Position numbers and translations under genes: made by a program. Below the pieces are notes generated by a model that searched no databases, had not been told where the DNA came from, and saw nothing but the letters and a program-made list of their open reading frames with translations. From HRBIN23 sp046294495 (GTDB lineage Bacteria; Chloroflexota; Dehalococcoidia; Lucifugimonadales; HRBIN23), in NCBI GenBank assembly GCA_046294495.1, contig JBKBKV010000034.1, positions 1 through 20,084 of the forward strand: a stretch of DNA of 20,084 nucleotides, written 5' to 3'. Each line of letters opens with the position of its first letter. Position 1 is the stretch's first letter. This document shows positions 1-7,810 of the stretch, piece by piece.

Positions 1-1
1 C

Positions 2-2506
2 CTTATCCTGGCCGAGGCCCTGGCCCAGGAGGCCCTCCAGAAACCCTTCCGCATCCACAGGACCTTCCCTGGGAAGGCTCTTAGGGGCCTGCGCTACCAC
101 CCTCTTTACGACCCCTTCGCCTACGAGGCAACGGACAAGGCCACCGCCTACCGCGCCTCCCGGGGGGATGTTATCCTGCGCCTCACCCCCGATGGCTCTA
201 TCACCGAGGTGCACAGGGATGCCTTTGAGGGCAACTACCCCGTCATCACCGCTGACTTTGTGAGCCTGGAGGAGGGGACAGGTGTCGTCCATATCGCTCC
301 CGCCTTCGGCACAGAGGACTACGAGGCAGGCAAGGCCGAGGGGCTTTACTTTGTCCAGCAGGTTGACCTTCAGGGCATTGTCCGAGGCACCTACCCCTTC
401 GCCGGACGCTTCGTGAAGGATGCTGACCCCCTTATCGTGCGCGACCTTACCCAAAGGGGCCTGCTCTATCGTCACGGTGTCTATCGCCACACCTATCCCT
501 TCTGCTGGCGGTGCGGAGCACCCCTTCTCTATTACGCCAAGCCATCTTGGTATCTGCGCACCACCGCCGTGAAAGACCTGCTCATTCAGCGCAACCTGGA
601 GATCCACTGGTATCCGGAGCATGTTCAGGAGGGGAGGTTTGGGGAGTGGCTCCGCAACAATGTGGACTGGGCACTCTCTCGTGAGCGCTACTGGGGCACC
701 CCTCTCCCCGTGTGGCGATGCGGACAGTGCCCCCACTGGCTTGTGGCCGGTTCGGTGGCCGAGCTGCGGGAGCGCGCCACCCCCGATACCCTCCCACTGC
801 TGGACTCCCCTGACATGGACCTCCACCGTCCCTTCGTAGACCGCATCCGCCTGCGCTGCCCCAAGTGCGGGGGGGCAATGGAGCGTGTCCCCGAGGTTAT
901 TGACTGCTGGTTTGACTCCGGGGCCATGCCCTATGCCCAGTTCCATTACCCCTTTGCCAACCCTTCCCTGCCCACCGACGGGCGCTACCCAGCCGATTTC
1001 ATCTGCGAGGCGGTGGACCAGACGCGAGGGTGGTTCTACAGCCTCCACGCCATCGCCTGCCTGCTGGAATACGCCAGCAATGGGCGGTTCACTGCACCCT
1101 GCTACCGCCATGTCATCTGCCTGGGGCTGGTGCTGGACGAGCAGGGCGAGAAGATGAGCAAGAGCAAGGGCAATGTGGTAGACCCCTGGAGCGTAATCGC
1201 CCAGCACGGGGCCGATGCGGTGCGCTGGTATCTCTTCACCGCTACCCCTCCGGGGAGCGACAGGCGCTTCTCTACCACCCTGGTGGGGGAAGCGGTGCGC
1301 CGTTTCCTCCTCATCTTCTGGAACACCTACAACTTCTTCACAACATACGCTGTGCTGGATAGCTTTGACCCCAAGACAGCCCCCAACCCCGGCCCCCGCA
1401 CCGTTCTGGACCGATGGCTCCTCTCGGAACTGCACGCGCTGGTGGAGGAGGTAACGGACTCTCTGGAGCACTACGACCCCACAACGGCCGCCCGTCGCAT
1501 AGAGGCCTTTGTGGACTTGCTCTCCACCTGGTATGTGCGCCGAAGCCGCCGCCGCTTCTGGAAGACCCAGAGCGACGAGGACAAACTGGCCGCCTTCCAT
1601 ACCCTCTATACCTGCCTGGAGGTGCTCTCCCGTCTCTTGGCCCCCTTCACTCCCTTCACGGCCGAGGCCCTTTACCAGAACCTGGTGCGCTCGGTAGACC
1701 CCCAGGCTCCCTTTTCGGTGCACCTGGCCCAGTGGCCCACACCCGACCCCTCTTGGCGCGACCCCTCGCTGCGACAGGCCATGCGGGTTGCCCAAATGGT
1801 GGTGCGTCTGGGAAGGTCTGCCAGGAGCAAGGCGGGCATTCGTGTGCGCATGCCCCTGGAGGCCCTGCTGGTGAAACTCCCATCGCCTGAGGAGGAGGCG
1901 GCCCTGGGCCTATTGGCTCAGGAGGTAAAGGACGAGTTGAATGTTAAACGCCTGGAGGTGGTGGGCAGCCAGGAGGCTTTCCTCTCCTATAGGGTGCGGG
2001 CACGACGCGACCTGCTGGGGGCCAAATATGGGGCGCGGGCCGAAGAGGCCGCCCGCGCCCTGGACAACCTCCCAGCTAGCCATGTGGTGGAGGCGGTGCG
2101 TTCTGGCCAACCTGTGCAGGCAGGGGACTTTCTCCTGTTACCTGAGGAAGTAGAACTGGTGCCCCAGCCCCTCCCTGGCTTCTCTGCAACAGAGGAGGGG
2201 GGATACGCTGTGGCTGTTACCACCGCTTTGACCCCAGAACTGCGCCTGGAGGGCCTGGCGCGGGAACTGGTGCATCGCCTGCAAGATCTCCGTCGGCAGG
2301 CGGGTCTGGAGGTGGAGGACCGTATTCACCTCTGGATAGAAGCCCCACCAGCCTTCCGGCCGGTGCTGGAGCAGTGGGGGGCCTTCATCGCCGGGGAGAC
2401 CCTGGCCCTGCGCCTGGAGATGGATGCCCCTCCCCCCGGGACCGCCACCCTGCAGGTAATCCTTGACGGTTTGACGGTGCGGGCAGGCATCAGGAAGGCC
2501 ACTTAA
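2..2506 (+). CDS. ileS: Isoleucyl-tRNA synthetase, 5'-truncated by window edge
   Basis: Charges tRNA-Ile with isoleucine in the cytoplasm (class Ia synthetase). The frame is open from base 2, so the start codon, the HIGH signature and part of the editing domain lie upstream of the window. Visible landmarks in order are the CP1 editing segment GTGVVHIAPAFGTEDY, Cys pairs (CWRC, CGQC, CPKC) that look like zinc sites, the block DCWFDSGAMPYAQ, the KMSKS loop at 1151-1165 inside EKMSKSKGN, and a helical anticodon-binding domain (DRWLLSEL to STWYVRRSRRRFW). The C-terminal module contains ARELVHRLQDLRRQAGLEVEDRI. DCWFDSGAMPYAQ and the C-terminal module are, from family knowledge, typical of the IleS2/eukaryote-like class rather than the E. 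coli-like class. Stop is TAA at 2504-2506. Confidence 0.97.
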   Translation, partial: LILAEALAQEALQKPFRIHRTFPGKALRGLRYHPLYDPFAYEATDKATAYRASRGDVILRLTPDGSITEVHRDAFEGNYPVITADFVSLEEGTGVVHIAPAFGTEDYEAGKAEGLYFVQQVDLQGIVRGTYPFAGRFVKDADPLIVRDLTQRGLLYRHGVYRHTYPFCWRCGAPLLYYAKPSWYLRTTAVKDLLIQRNLEIHWYPEHVQEGRFGEWLRNNVDWALSRERYWGTPLPVWRCGQCPHWLVAGSVAELRERATPDTLPLLDSPDMDLHRPFVDRIRLRCPKCGGAMERVPEVIDCWFDSGAMPYAQFHYPFANPSLPTDGRYPADFICEAVDQTRGWFYSLHAIACLLEYASNGRFTAPCYRHVICLGLVLDEQGEKMSKSKGNVVDPWSVIAQHGADAVRWYLFTATPPGSDRRFSTTLVGEAVRRFLLIFWNTYNFFTTYAVLDSFDPKTAPNPGPRTVLDRWLLSELHALVEEVTDSLEHYDPTTAARRIEAFVDLLSTWYVRRSRRRFWKTQSDEDKLAAFHTLYTCLEVLSRLLAPFTPFTAEALYQNLVRSVDPQAPFSVHLAQWPTPDPSWRDPSLRQAMRVAQMVVRLGRSARSKAGIRVRMPLEALLVKLPSPEEEAALGLLAQEVKDELNVKRLEVVGSQEAFLSYRVRARRDLLGAKYGARAEEAARALDNLPASHVVEAVRSGQPVQAGDFLLLPEEVELVPQPLPGFSATEEGGYAVAVTTALTPELRLEGLARELVHRLQDLRRQAGLEVEDRIHLWIEAPPAFRPVLEQWGAFIAGETLALRLEMDAPPPGTATLQVILDGLTVRAGIRKAT

Positions 2507-2549
2507 AGTGTCTAACAGACCACAGCCTAACGCCCCCGCGTCCTCTGCG

Positions 2550-2577
2550 TTATCATAAGAATAGATAAGGTTATAAC
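2550..2577 (+). promoter_or_regulatory. Candidate sigma70-type promoter for the L25 gene
   Basis: TTATCA (2550-2555) and TATAAC (2572-2577) are separated by 16 bases. The pair lies in the only AT-rich patch between ileS and the L25 gene, about 50 bases before the chosen GTG start. It would let the L25-htrA pair be transcribed independently of ileS. Assigned by eye only. Confidence 0.4.
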
Positions 2578-2627
2578 TTTTCCACGGGGTGTGGCGCAAA
2601 ACACCGCACCCTTCAGGAAGGAGCGCT

Positions 2628-3296
2628 GTGACCACAGCCCGTCAACTGGTTACCCTGCAAACCAGGCCCCGCCAGGTGCTTGGGAAAAAGGTGAAGCGCC
2701 TGCGCCGAGGTGGATGGACACCTCTACACCTTTACGGGCCTGGCATTTCCCCCAGGGCACTTCAGGCCCCCACCTCTGACCTGCGCAAGGTGTTAGTCCA
2801 GGTTGGGCGAAGCAAGCCCCTCTCTGTGTTGGTGGAAGGCGAAAACCAGCCTCACCTGGCCTTCGTGCGAGAGATCCATTTCCACCCTCTCACGGAGGAG
2901 GTGCTCCATGTGGACCTGTATCGGGTGGATGTCTCTAGACGGGTAGAAGCGGAGGTGCCCCTGGCGGTGGTAGGTGAGGCCCCGGCCGTGGCCAGCCTGG
3001 GAGGCACCCTGATCATCCCCCACCACACTCTCCCTGTAGAGGCCCTCCCCCTGGAGATTCCCGAGGCCCTGCGCGTAGACATCTCGGCTCTGGACACCTT
3101 TGACAAGGTGATAAGGGTTCGTGACCTCTCCTTGCCCCCGGGTGTGGAGGTCAAAGCAGACCCCGATGATGTTATAGTCCTTGTTTCCCCGCCACGGGTA
3201 GAGGCTGAGGCAGTTGCCCCAGCCCCCGCCCCTGCTCCCGCCGAGGTAGAGGTGGTGCGTCCGGAGCGCAAGCCCAAAGAGGAAGAGGAGGAGTAG
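2628..3296 (+). CDS. rplY: 50S ribosomal protein L25/general stress protein CTC
   Basis: Binds 5S rRNA in the large ribosomal subunit. The 222-residue product has the CTC/TL5 two-domain layout. The N-terminal L25 domain (about residues 5-95) ends in HFHPLTEEVLHVDLYRV, and a TL5 C-terminal beta domain (about 100-190) contains the GGTLIIPHHTLPVEALP block. A low-complexity tail follows, Pro/Ala-rich and then poly-Glu. The GTG at 2628 is preferred because AGGAAGGAG (2615-2623) precedes it at good spacing. An in-frame GTG at 2589 would add 13 residues with no ribosome-binding site. The poly-Glu codons at the end also supply the ribosome-binding site of the next gene, so translation of the two is probably coupled. 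Stop is TAG. Confidence 0.93.
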   Translation: MTTARQLVTLQTRPRQVLGKKVKRLRRGGWTPLHLYGPGISPRALQAPTSDLRKVLVQVGRSKPLSVLVEGENQPHLAFVREIHFHPLTEEVLHVDLYRVDVSRRVEAEVPLAVVGEAPAVASLGGTLIIPHHTLPVEALPLEIPEALRVDISALDTFDKVIRVRDLSLPPGVEVKADPDDVIVLVSPPRVEAEAVAPAPAPAPAEVEVVRPERKPKEEEEE

Positions 3297-3300
3297 GCGT

Positions 3301-4416
3301 ATGCCCAGGGCCTTTCGGGGGCTGGCGGTATGGGTGGCCCTGCTAGTGGCCAGTGCCCTGATGGCCACCAACTGCACGGGGCTACGCTTGCGCCCCGAGC
3401 CTACCCCTCGCCCCTCCCCTACCCCAGCAGCGCTGGCGGTAACGCCCGCCGCCCCTTCCCTAGTAGGCGCCTCCCAGCCTCTCCCCCAAGTTGCGGAGGT
3501 GGTGGCGCGTGTAACTCCAGGGGTGGTGAGCATCGCCGCTGAGACGCAAGGGGTAGACATCTTCCTGCGCCCTATACGGGGCGTCAGCACAGGCACTGGC
3601 GTGATTTTTGACCCCGCCGGCTATATCGTTACCAATGACCATGTGATTTCAGGTGCGCGGCGGGTGCAGGTTACCCTTAGCGACGAGCGCTCCTTTGAGT
3701 CGAAAATCGTGGGGCGCGACCCCCTCACCGACCTGGCGGTGCTGAAGATAGACGCCCCCGACCCTCTACCAGCCCTCCCCTTCGCCGATCCGGACACAGT
3801 TCAGGTGGGGGAGTGGGTTATTGCTATTGGCAACGCCCTGGGCCTTCCCGGAGAGCCTACGGTAACGGTTGGGGTGGTAAGCGCCCTGAACCGCTCCACC
3901 AGTGTGGGGGAGCGGGTCTATAATGACCTGATTCAGACCGATGCTGCGATCAATGAAGGTAACAGCGGAGGGCCCCTGGTGAACTTGAAGGGGGAAGTGG
4001 TGGGCATCAACACGATCGTTGTCCGTGAGGCGCAGGGCATTGGCTTCGCCGTGGGTAACACCACCGTAGTCCCGGTGGCCAGGTCCATTGTGGCTAATGG
4101 GCGGGTAGTGTGGCCTTGGCTGGGGGTGGGTGTGGACAACCTGACGGCTGGTAAGGCCCTGGAACTGGGCCTGCCCTTGCGGGAAGGTGTGCTGGTGCAG
4201 GCGGTGCAACGGGGTAGCCCGGCCAGCAAGGCCGGCGTCCAGCCTGGGGATGTCATCACCGCTCTCAACGGCGTAGCGGTGCCCAATGTTCGGAAACTCC
4301 AGCGCCTCCTAAGGGAGGAACTCAAGGTAGGCCAGGTAGTTACCGTAACCCTGCGCCGTGGCAATCAGACCCTGGAGCGCCAGGTAACCCTGGAGGAGTT
4401 CCCCCGCCCCACTTAG
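3301..4416 (+). CDS. htrA: HtrA/DegP-like S1C serine protease with PDZ domain
   Basis: Trypsin-like protease of the HtrA family, expected outside the cytoplasmic membrane in protein quality control. The 371-residue product has an N-terminal hydrophobic segment (about residues 8-22, signal peptide or anchor). MATNC at its end resembles a lipobox but has Asn before Cys, so lipidation is doubtful. A Pro/Thr-rich linker of about 30 residues follows. The catalytic triad is visible as His114 (VTNDHVI), Asp144 (DPLTDLAVL) and Ser222 (NEGNSGGPL). One PDZ domain covers about residues 265-370 (VQAVQRGSPASKAGVQPGD). A single PDZ suggests a DegS/DegQ-like or anchored HtrA rather than a two-PDZ DegP. The ATG lies four bases after the L25 stop, with GGAGGAG inside the end of that gene as ribosome-binding site. 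Confidence 0.94.
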   Translation: MPRAFRGLAVWVALLVASALMATNCTGLRLRPEPTPRPSPTPAALAVTPAAPSLVGASQPLPQVAEVVARVTPGVVSIAAETQGVDIFLRPIRGVSTGTGVIFDPAGYIVTNDHVISGARRVQVTLSDERSFESKIVGRDPLTDLAVLKIDAPDPLPALPFADPDTVQVGEWVIAIGNALGLPGEPTVTVGVVSALNRSTSVGERVYNDLIQTDAAINEGNSGGPLVNLKGEVVGINTIVVREAQGIGFAVGNTTVVPVARSIVANGRVVWPWLGVGVDNLTAGKALELGLPLREGVLVQAVQRGSPASKAGVQPGDVITALNGVAVPNVRKLQRLLREELKVGQVVTVTLRRGNQTLERQVTLEEFPRPT

Positions 4417-4440
4417 CGCATCTACCCTGAGGAGGCCGGG

Positions 4441-6006
4441 ATGCCTGTGGACATCCTCATTCGCGGTGGAATGGTGGTGGATGGCACGGGCAACCCCTGG
4501 TTCCGTGCTACCGTAGCAGTAGAAGGGGAGCGTCTGCGCATACTGAGGGGTGAAACCTCTTCGGTGCAAGCCACCAGGGTTGTAGACGCTGCAGGCAAGG
4601 TTGTGTGCCCAGGCTTCATTGACGTGCACGCCCACTCGGCGCTTATGGCCCTGGGCGAGCCACACCACCTTCCTAAAGTATTGCAGGGGGTTACCACCGA
4701 GGTGGTGGGCGTGGACGGCCTCTCCTACGCCCCTTTCTTCTCTGCCCAAGACTTTCAGATATTCGCCCATCTCAATGCGGGCCTGGACGGCCGCCCCCCG
4801 CCCGGTCTGCGCTACAACAGCGTGGCAGACTACCTCTCCTGCTACGATGGGAAGACCTCTGTCAACATCTGCTACCTTATTGGCAACTCGGTTCTCCGTA
4901 TCGCTACTGTGGGGTGGGAAGAGCGGCGGGCCACCGCTGATGAGATACGCCGTCAGCAGGACATCCTGCGCACCGGGATGCGAGAGGGGGCCTTCGGCCT
5001 CTCCACCGGCCTCACCTACCCTCCAGGCTCTTACGCTGATACCCAGGAGCTTATAGAGTTGTCCCGTGTGGTGGCCGAGGAGGGGGGCATCTACGCTACC
5101 CATGTGCGTTATACCCTGGGGGACCGCTTCGCCGACCCCTTCCGGGAGGCCATCGCCATCGCCCGGGCTAGCGGGTGTCCGCTGCATATCTCTCACTTCA
5201 ATACACCTATCCCTGGGGGGGCACGCCGCCTCCTGCGCCTGGTGGACGATGCCCGTGCCGAAGGGCTTCAGGTTACCTTTGACGCCTACCCTTACCCCTA
5301 TACCAGCACACGCCTGGTGGCCCTTATACCCGAGTGGGCGCACAATGGTGGCCCCCAAGCCCTTCTTGCCCGTTTGAAAGCCCCAGAGGTGCGCCAGAGT
5401 ATCGCCCGGGACCCCGACTTCTTCCGGCGCGACTTCCGCTCTTTCCTTATTACCAACCTCTCCACGCCGAAATGGCGCAAATACGACGGGTGGAGCCTGG
5501 CCGCTATCGCCCAGGAGACAGGCAAGAGCCTAGTGGACACCCTCTGCACCCTCCTGCTGGAAGAAGACCTAAACCCCTGCTATATAGGGCTGGGGGGGAA
5601 TCCTGTGAACATTCGGGAGTTCTTCCGCCACCCGGCCCACATGGTGGGCACCGATGCCCTTCTCCTGGGGGCACACCCCAACCCCCGCACCTACGGCTCC
5701 TATCCCCTCATCCTGGGTGACCTGGTGCGGGAGGAGGGTGTTCTCTCCCTTCCTGAAGCCATCCGCAAGATGACCAGCATGCCCGCCCAGACCCTGGGCC
5801 TGCCTGACAGGGGCCTCCTGCAGGACGGCTTCTATGCCGATCTGGTAGTGTTTGACCCCCAGAAGGTGCGCTCCCTGGCTACCCTGGACAACCCCAGTGA
5901 GCCTCCCCTGGGCATAGAGTATGTAATTGTGAATGGGAAGGTGGTGGTGGAGCAGGGGAGGCACACGGGCGTTTTCCCTGGGCGGGCGTTGCGCCATAGA
6001 GCCTAG
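4441..6006 (+). CDS. Amidohydrolase, D-aminoacylase (N-acyl-D-amino-acid deacylase) family, paralogue 1
   Basis: Metal-dependent TIM-barrel amidohydrolase of 521 residues. Known members remove acyl groups from N-acyl-D-amino acids, but the substrate here is unknown. Seen: the small beta domain VDILIRGGMVVDGTG, the metal pair His63/His65 (GFIDVHAHS), later barrel His residues in ATHVRYT and LHISHFN, the Asp in MVGTDALLLG, and the C-terminal signature LPEAIRKMTSMPAQTLGL followed by GFYADLVVFDP. Odd point: where the second copy in this window has Cys90 (AGNCG), this protein has Asp92 (VGVDG). In characterised D-aminoacylases that position is a metal-ligand Cys. TGAGGAGG precedes the ATG at normal spacing, 24 bases after htrA, so co-transcription is likely. 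Its stop lies 7 bases from the end of convergent sodX. Confidence 0.9.
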   Translation: MPVDILIRGGMVVDGTGNPWFRATVAVEGERLRILRGETSSVQATRVVDAAGKVVCPGFIDVHAHSALMALGEPHHLPKVLQGVTTEVVGVDGLSYAPFFSAQDFQIFAHLNAGLDGRPPPGLRYNSVADYLSCYDGKTSVNICYLIGNSVLRIATVGWEERRATADEIRRQQDILRTGMREGAFGLSTGLTYPPGSYADTQELIELSRVVAEEGGIYATHVRYTLGDRFADPFREAIAIARASGCPLHISHFNTPIPGGARRLLRLVDDARAEGLQVTFDAYPYPYTSTRLVALIPEWAHNGGPQALLARLKAPEVRQSIARDPDFFRRDFRSFLITNLSTPKWRKYDGWSLAAIAQETGKSLVDTLCTLLLEEDLNPCYIGLGGNPVNIREFFRHPAHMVGTDALLLGAHPNPRTYGSYPLILGDLVREEGVLSLPEAIRKMTSMPAQTLGLPDRGLLQDGFYADLVVFDPQKVRSLATLDNPSEPPLGIEYVIVNGKVVVEQGRHTGVFPGRALRHRA

Positions 6007-6013
6007 AAAGGCT

Positions 6014-6454
6014 TCATGCCAGGCGCTTCCAACGGCCAGGGGGCCAGTAGATGAGCCATGCCCTCCCCAGTATACCCTCCCGGCGCACAGGGCCAAAGGA
6101 GCGGCTGTCCCGGCTCAACGCCTCCACATCCCCAACCAGGAAGTATTCTCCCTCTCCCAGTCGCAAAAGGGGCCTGCCCGTGGGGGTCGGGGGCGGCCCT
6201 TGTTCGCTAACATGCACCAGCCCATCGGCGTCCTCTGATACTGTTTCCCCGGGGAGAGCCACCACACGCTTCACCAGGAGGCGGTGTGGGGCGTAGGGGT
6301 CTCGCGCCAGCACCACATCTCCCCGCTGGGGGGCGTGGGAGTGGTAGGCCAGGGTATCCACCAGCAGGAAATCGCCGGGCAAGAGGGTGGGGGCCATGCT
6401 CCACCCCCGCACCACAACGCGGCGGGCACGCAGGAAGGCCCAAAGCGTGGACAT
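6014..6454 (-). CDS. sodX: Nickel-type superoxide dismutase maturation protease (S26 family)
   Basis: Predicted peptidase that removes the Ni-SOD propeptide to expose the nickel-binding N-terminal His. The 146-residue protein resembles signal peptidase I without a membrane anchor. The catalytic Ser19 lies in GWSMAPTLLPGD and the catalytic Lys62 in LLVKRVVALPGE, and the conserved end block GDVEALSRDSRSFGPV is present. It is divergent from sodN, its expected substrate, which strongly supports the call. The ATG at 6454 gives the expected N-terminus (MSTLWAFL). It lacks a clear ribosome-binding site, and an in-frame TTG at 6466 is an alternative. The frame stays open upstream, but longer versions would run into the sodN promoter and start. 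A TATTCT hexamer (minus strand, near 6486-6491) could be a -10 element, with no convincing -35. Confidence 0.9.
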   Translation of the reverse strand: MSTLWAFLRARRVVVRGWSMAPTLLPGDFLLVDTLAYHSHAPQRGDVVLARDPYAPHRLLVKRVVALPGETVSEDADGLVHVSEQGPPPTPTGRPLLRLGEGEYFLVGDVEALSRDSRSFGPVRREGILGRAWLIYWPPGRWKRLA

Positions 6455-6509
6455 CCAGCGCCGGGTCAACTTACCCCCGGTTTTCAGAATACCAGCGCGC
6501 CTGTGTGTC

Positions 6510-6538
6510 TTGCTGGGGATGGGGGTTTTGCGTAAACT
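6510..6538 (+). promoter_or_regulatory. Candidate sodN promoter
   Basis: TTGCTG (6510-6515) and TAAACT (6533-6538) are spaced by 17 bases, about 30 bases upstream of the sodN ribosome-binding site. An overlapping TATAGT (6538-6543) is an alternative -10 but has no matching -35. The same TAAACT hexamer recurs in the promoter at 16774-16802. Confidence 0.4.
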
Positions 6539-6569
6539 ATAGTGTAAGCCACTAAAGGGGGAGGTGCTC

Positions 6570-7061
6570 ATGTTCACGCGCACACTGTTCGGCCTGGTGA
6601 ACCGCCTGTTGCCGGCCCGAGAGGCCCACGCCCACTGCGATATTCCCTGCGGGATTTACGACCCCATCTTCGCCAAGATTGCGGCTCAGACAGTGCTGAA
6701 GATGGTGGTGCGTATCCAGGCCCTGCCCAAGCCCGACCCCAACAACAATGACGCTGTTCTGGCATACCATAACTCCCTGGCCCGCTACATCGCTGTAAAG
6801 GAGCAGCACGCCGAGATCTGCAAGAAGGAACTGGATATCCTCTGGCACGACTACTTCCGCCCGGAGCATCTGCAAAAGTATCCTGACCTGCACAACACCT
6901 TCTGGACCACCCTCAAACTGGCCTCCAAGTGTAAGCAGTCGGTGGACAGGAAGGCGGCGGAAGACCTGGTGGCGGCGGTGGACCGCATCGCCGAAATCTT
7001 CTGGGCAACAAAGGGCGTTCAGTATTCGGACCCGGTGGCCCAGGTGCGCTTCGGCACCTAG
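6570..7061 (+). CDS. sodN: Nickel superoxide dismutase precursor (Ni-SOD)
   Basis: Dismutates superoxide to O2 and H2O2 with a single Ni ion. The diagnostic nickel hook HCDIPCGIYDP starts at residue 22. After cleavage between Ala21 and His22, His1, Cys2 and Cys6 would be the nickel ligands, and Tyr9 is also present. The 21-residue propeptide (MFTRTLFGLVNRLLPAREAHA) must be removed, consistent with sodX next door on the other strand. The mature chain of 142 residues is a helical bundle and of a size typical of bacterial Ni-SOD. The ATG at 6570 is chosen because GGGGGAGG ends 5 bases before it. A GTG at 6564 overlaps that site. The propeptide is Arg-containing and only weakly hydrophobic, so a cytoplasmic enzyme is likely. 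Confidence 0.97.
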   Translation: MFTRTLFGLVNRLLPAREAHAHCDIPCGIYDPIFAKIAAQTVLKMVVRIQALPKPDPNNNDAVLAYHNSLARYIAVKEQHAEICKKELDILWHDYFRPEHLQKYPDLHNTFWTTLKLASKCKQSVDRKAAEDLVAAVDRIAEIFWATKGVQYSDPVAQVRFGT

Positions 7062-7114
7062 GGGTTGAAACCCATTGGAGGCTTTCCCATCCCCACTGTG
7101 GGGAAGGAGGTGCC

Positions 7115-7810
7115 ATGTCTACCTGGCGGGCATCCCTGGCCGAGGGCATCGCCACCCTCCTGTTTGTTGTTATCGGGGCAGGGTCGGCGGTAGTCAGCGG
7201 GATGGTGCCCTCAGATACACCCTTCCCTCCTGCGCGCATTGTGGCCATTGCCGCTGCCCACGGCATCGGCATTGCCCTCCTTGTTTCCGCGGTAGGGCAT
7301 ATCTCGGGAGGGTATATAAACCCCGCCATCACTTTTGCTGCAGCCCTCACCCGACGCCTTGCGAGCGGTAGAGCGTTGGCCTTTGCTGGGGCGCAACTGG
7401 TGGGTGCGGTGGTGGGTGCCTACCTCCTCAAACTGTTTATCCCAGCCGCAATCTTGGGGGGTATGGGTGCCACTACTTTGGGAGAGGGGGTTAGCACCGG
7501 AGGTGGCCTGCTGGCGGAGGCGGTCTTCACCTTCGCCCTGGCTTTTGTGGTTTACGCTACCGCTATAGACCCCCGTGGGCCGAAGGCCATCGCTCCTCTG
7601 GCAATAGGCCTAACAGTGCTGGCCGACGCCCTTGTAGGGGTGCCCCTCACAGGGGCCTCTATGAACCCCGCCCGAAGCCTGGGGCCGGCGGTAGCCGGTG
7701 GGGTGTGGACAAACCACTGGGTCTATTGGGTTGGCCCTCTGATAGGGGCGGCGCTGGCGGGGCTGGTATACGAGACCTTCTTTATGCCGAGGGAGGAGGG
7801 CGGCGGGTAG
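7115..7810 (+). CDS. MIP-family channel (aquaporin/aquaglyceroporin)
   Basis: Six-helix membrane channel of 231 residues with both half-helix signatures: Asn69-Pro-Ala (GGYINPAITFAA) and Asn184-Pro-Ala with Arg187 (GASMNPARSLGP). It passes water or small neutral solutes. By hand alignment to AqpZ the selectivity-filter Arg is kept, but the AqpZ His174 and Thr183 positions are both Ala here, which suggests a wider pore than a strict water channel. Start ATG follows GGAAGGAGG at good spacing, 53 bases after sodN, so the two genes may be co-transcribed. The stop codon lies inside the 3' end of the opposite-strand MFS gene (29-base overlap). Whether it carries water, glycerol, lactate, H2O2 or another solute cannot be read from sequence. 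Confidence 0.93.
   Translation: MSTWRASLAEGIATLLFVVIGAGSAVVSGMVPSDTPFPPARIVAIAAAHGIGIALLVSAVGHISGGYINPAITFAAALTRRLASGRALAFAGAQLVGAVVGAYLLKLFIPAAILGGMGATTLGEGVSTGGGLLAEAVFTFALAFVVYATAIDPRGPKAIAPLAIGLTVLADALVGVPLTGASMNPARSLGPAVAGGVWTNHWVYWVGPLIGAALAGLVYETFFMPREEGGG

Noticed and set aside
2793..3596. Minus-strand open frame of 267 codons
   Set aside because: Antisense to the L25 and htrA genes, low-complexity composition, no ribosome-binding site or family motif.
4309..5358. Minus-strand open frame of 349 codons
   Set aside because: It lies opposite htrA and D-aminoacylase paralogue 1, both of which have clear family motifs. It has no recognisable domain and is explained by high GC content.
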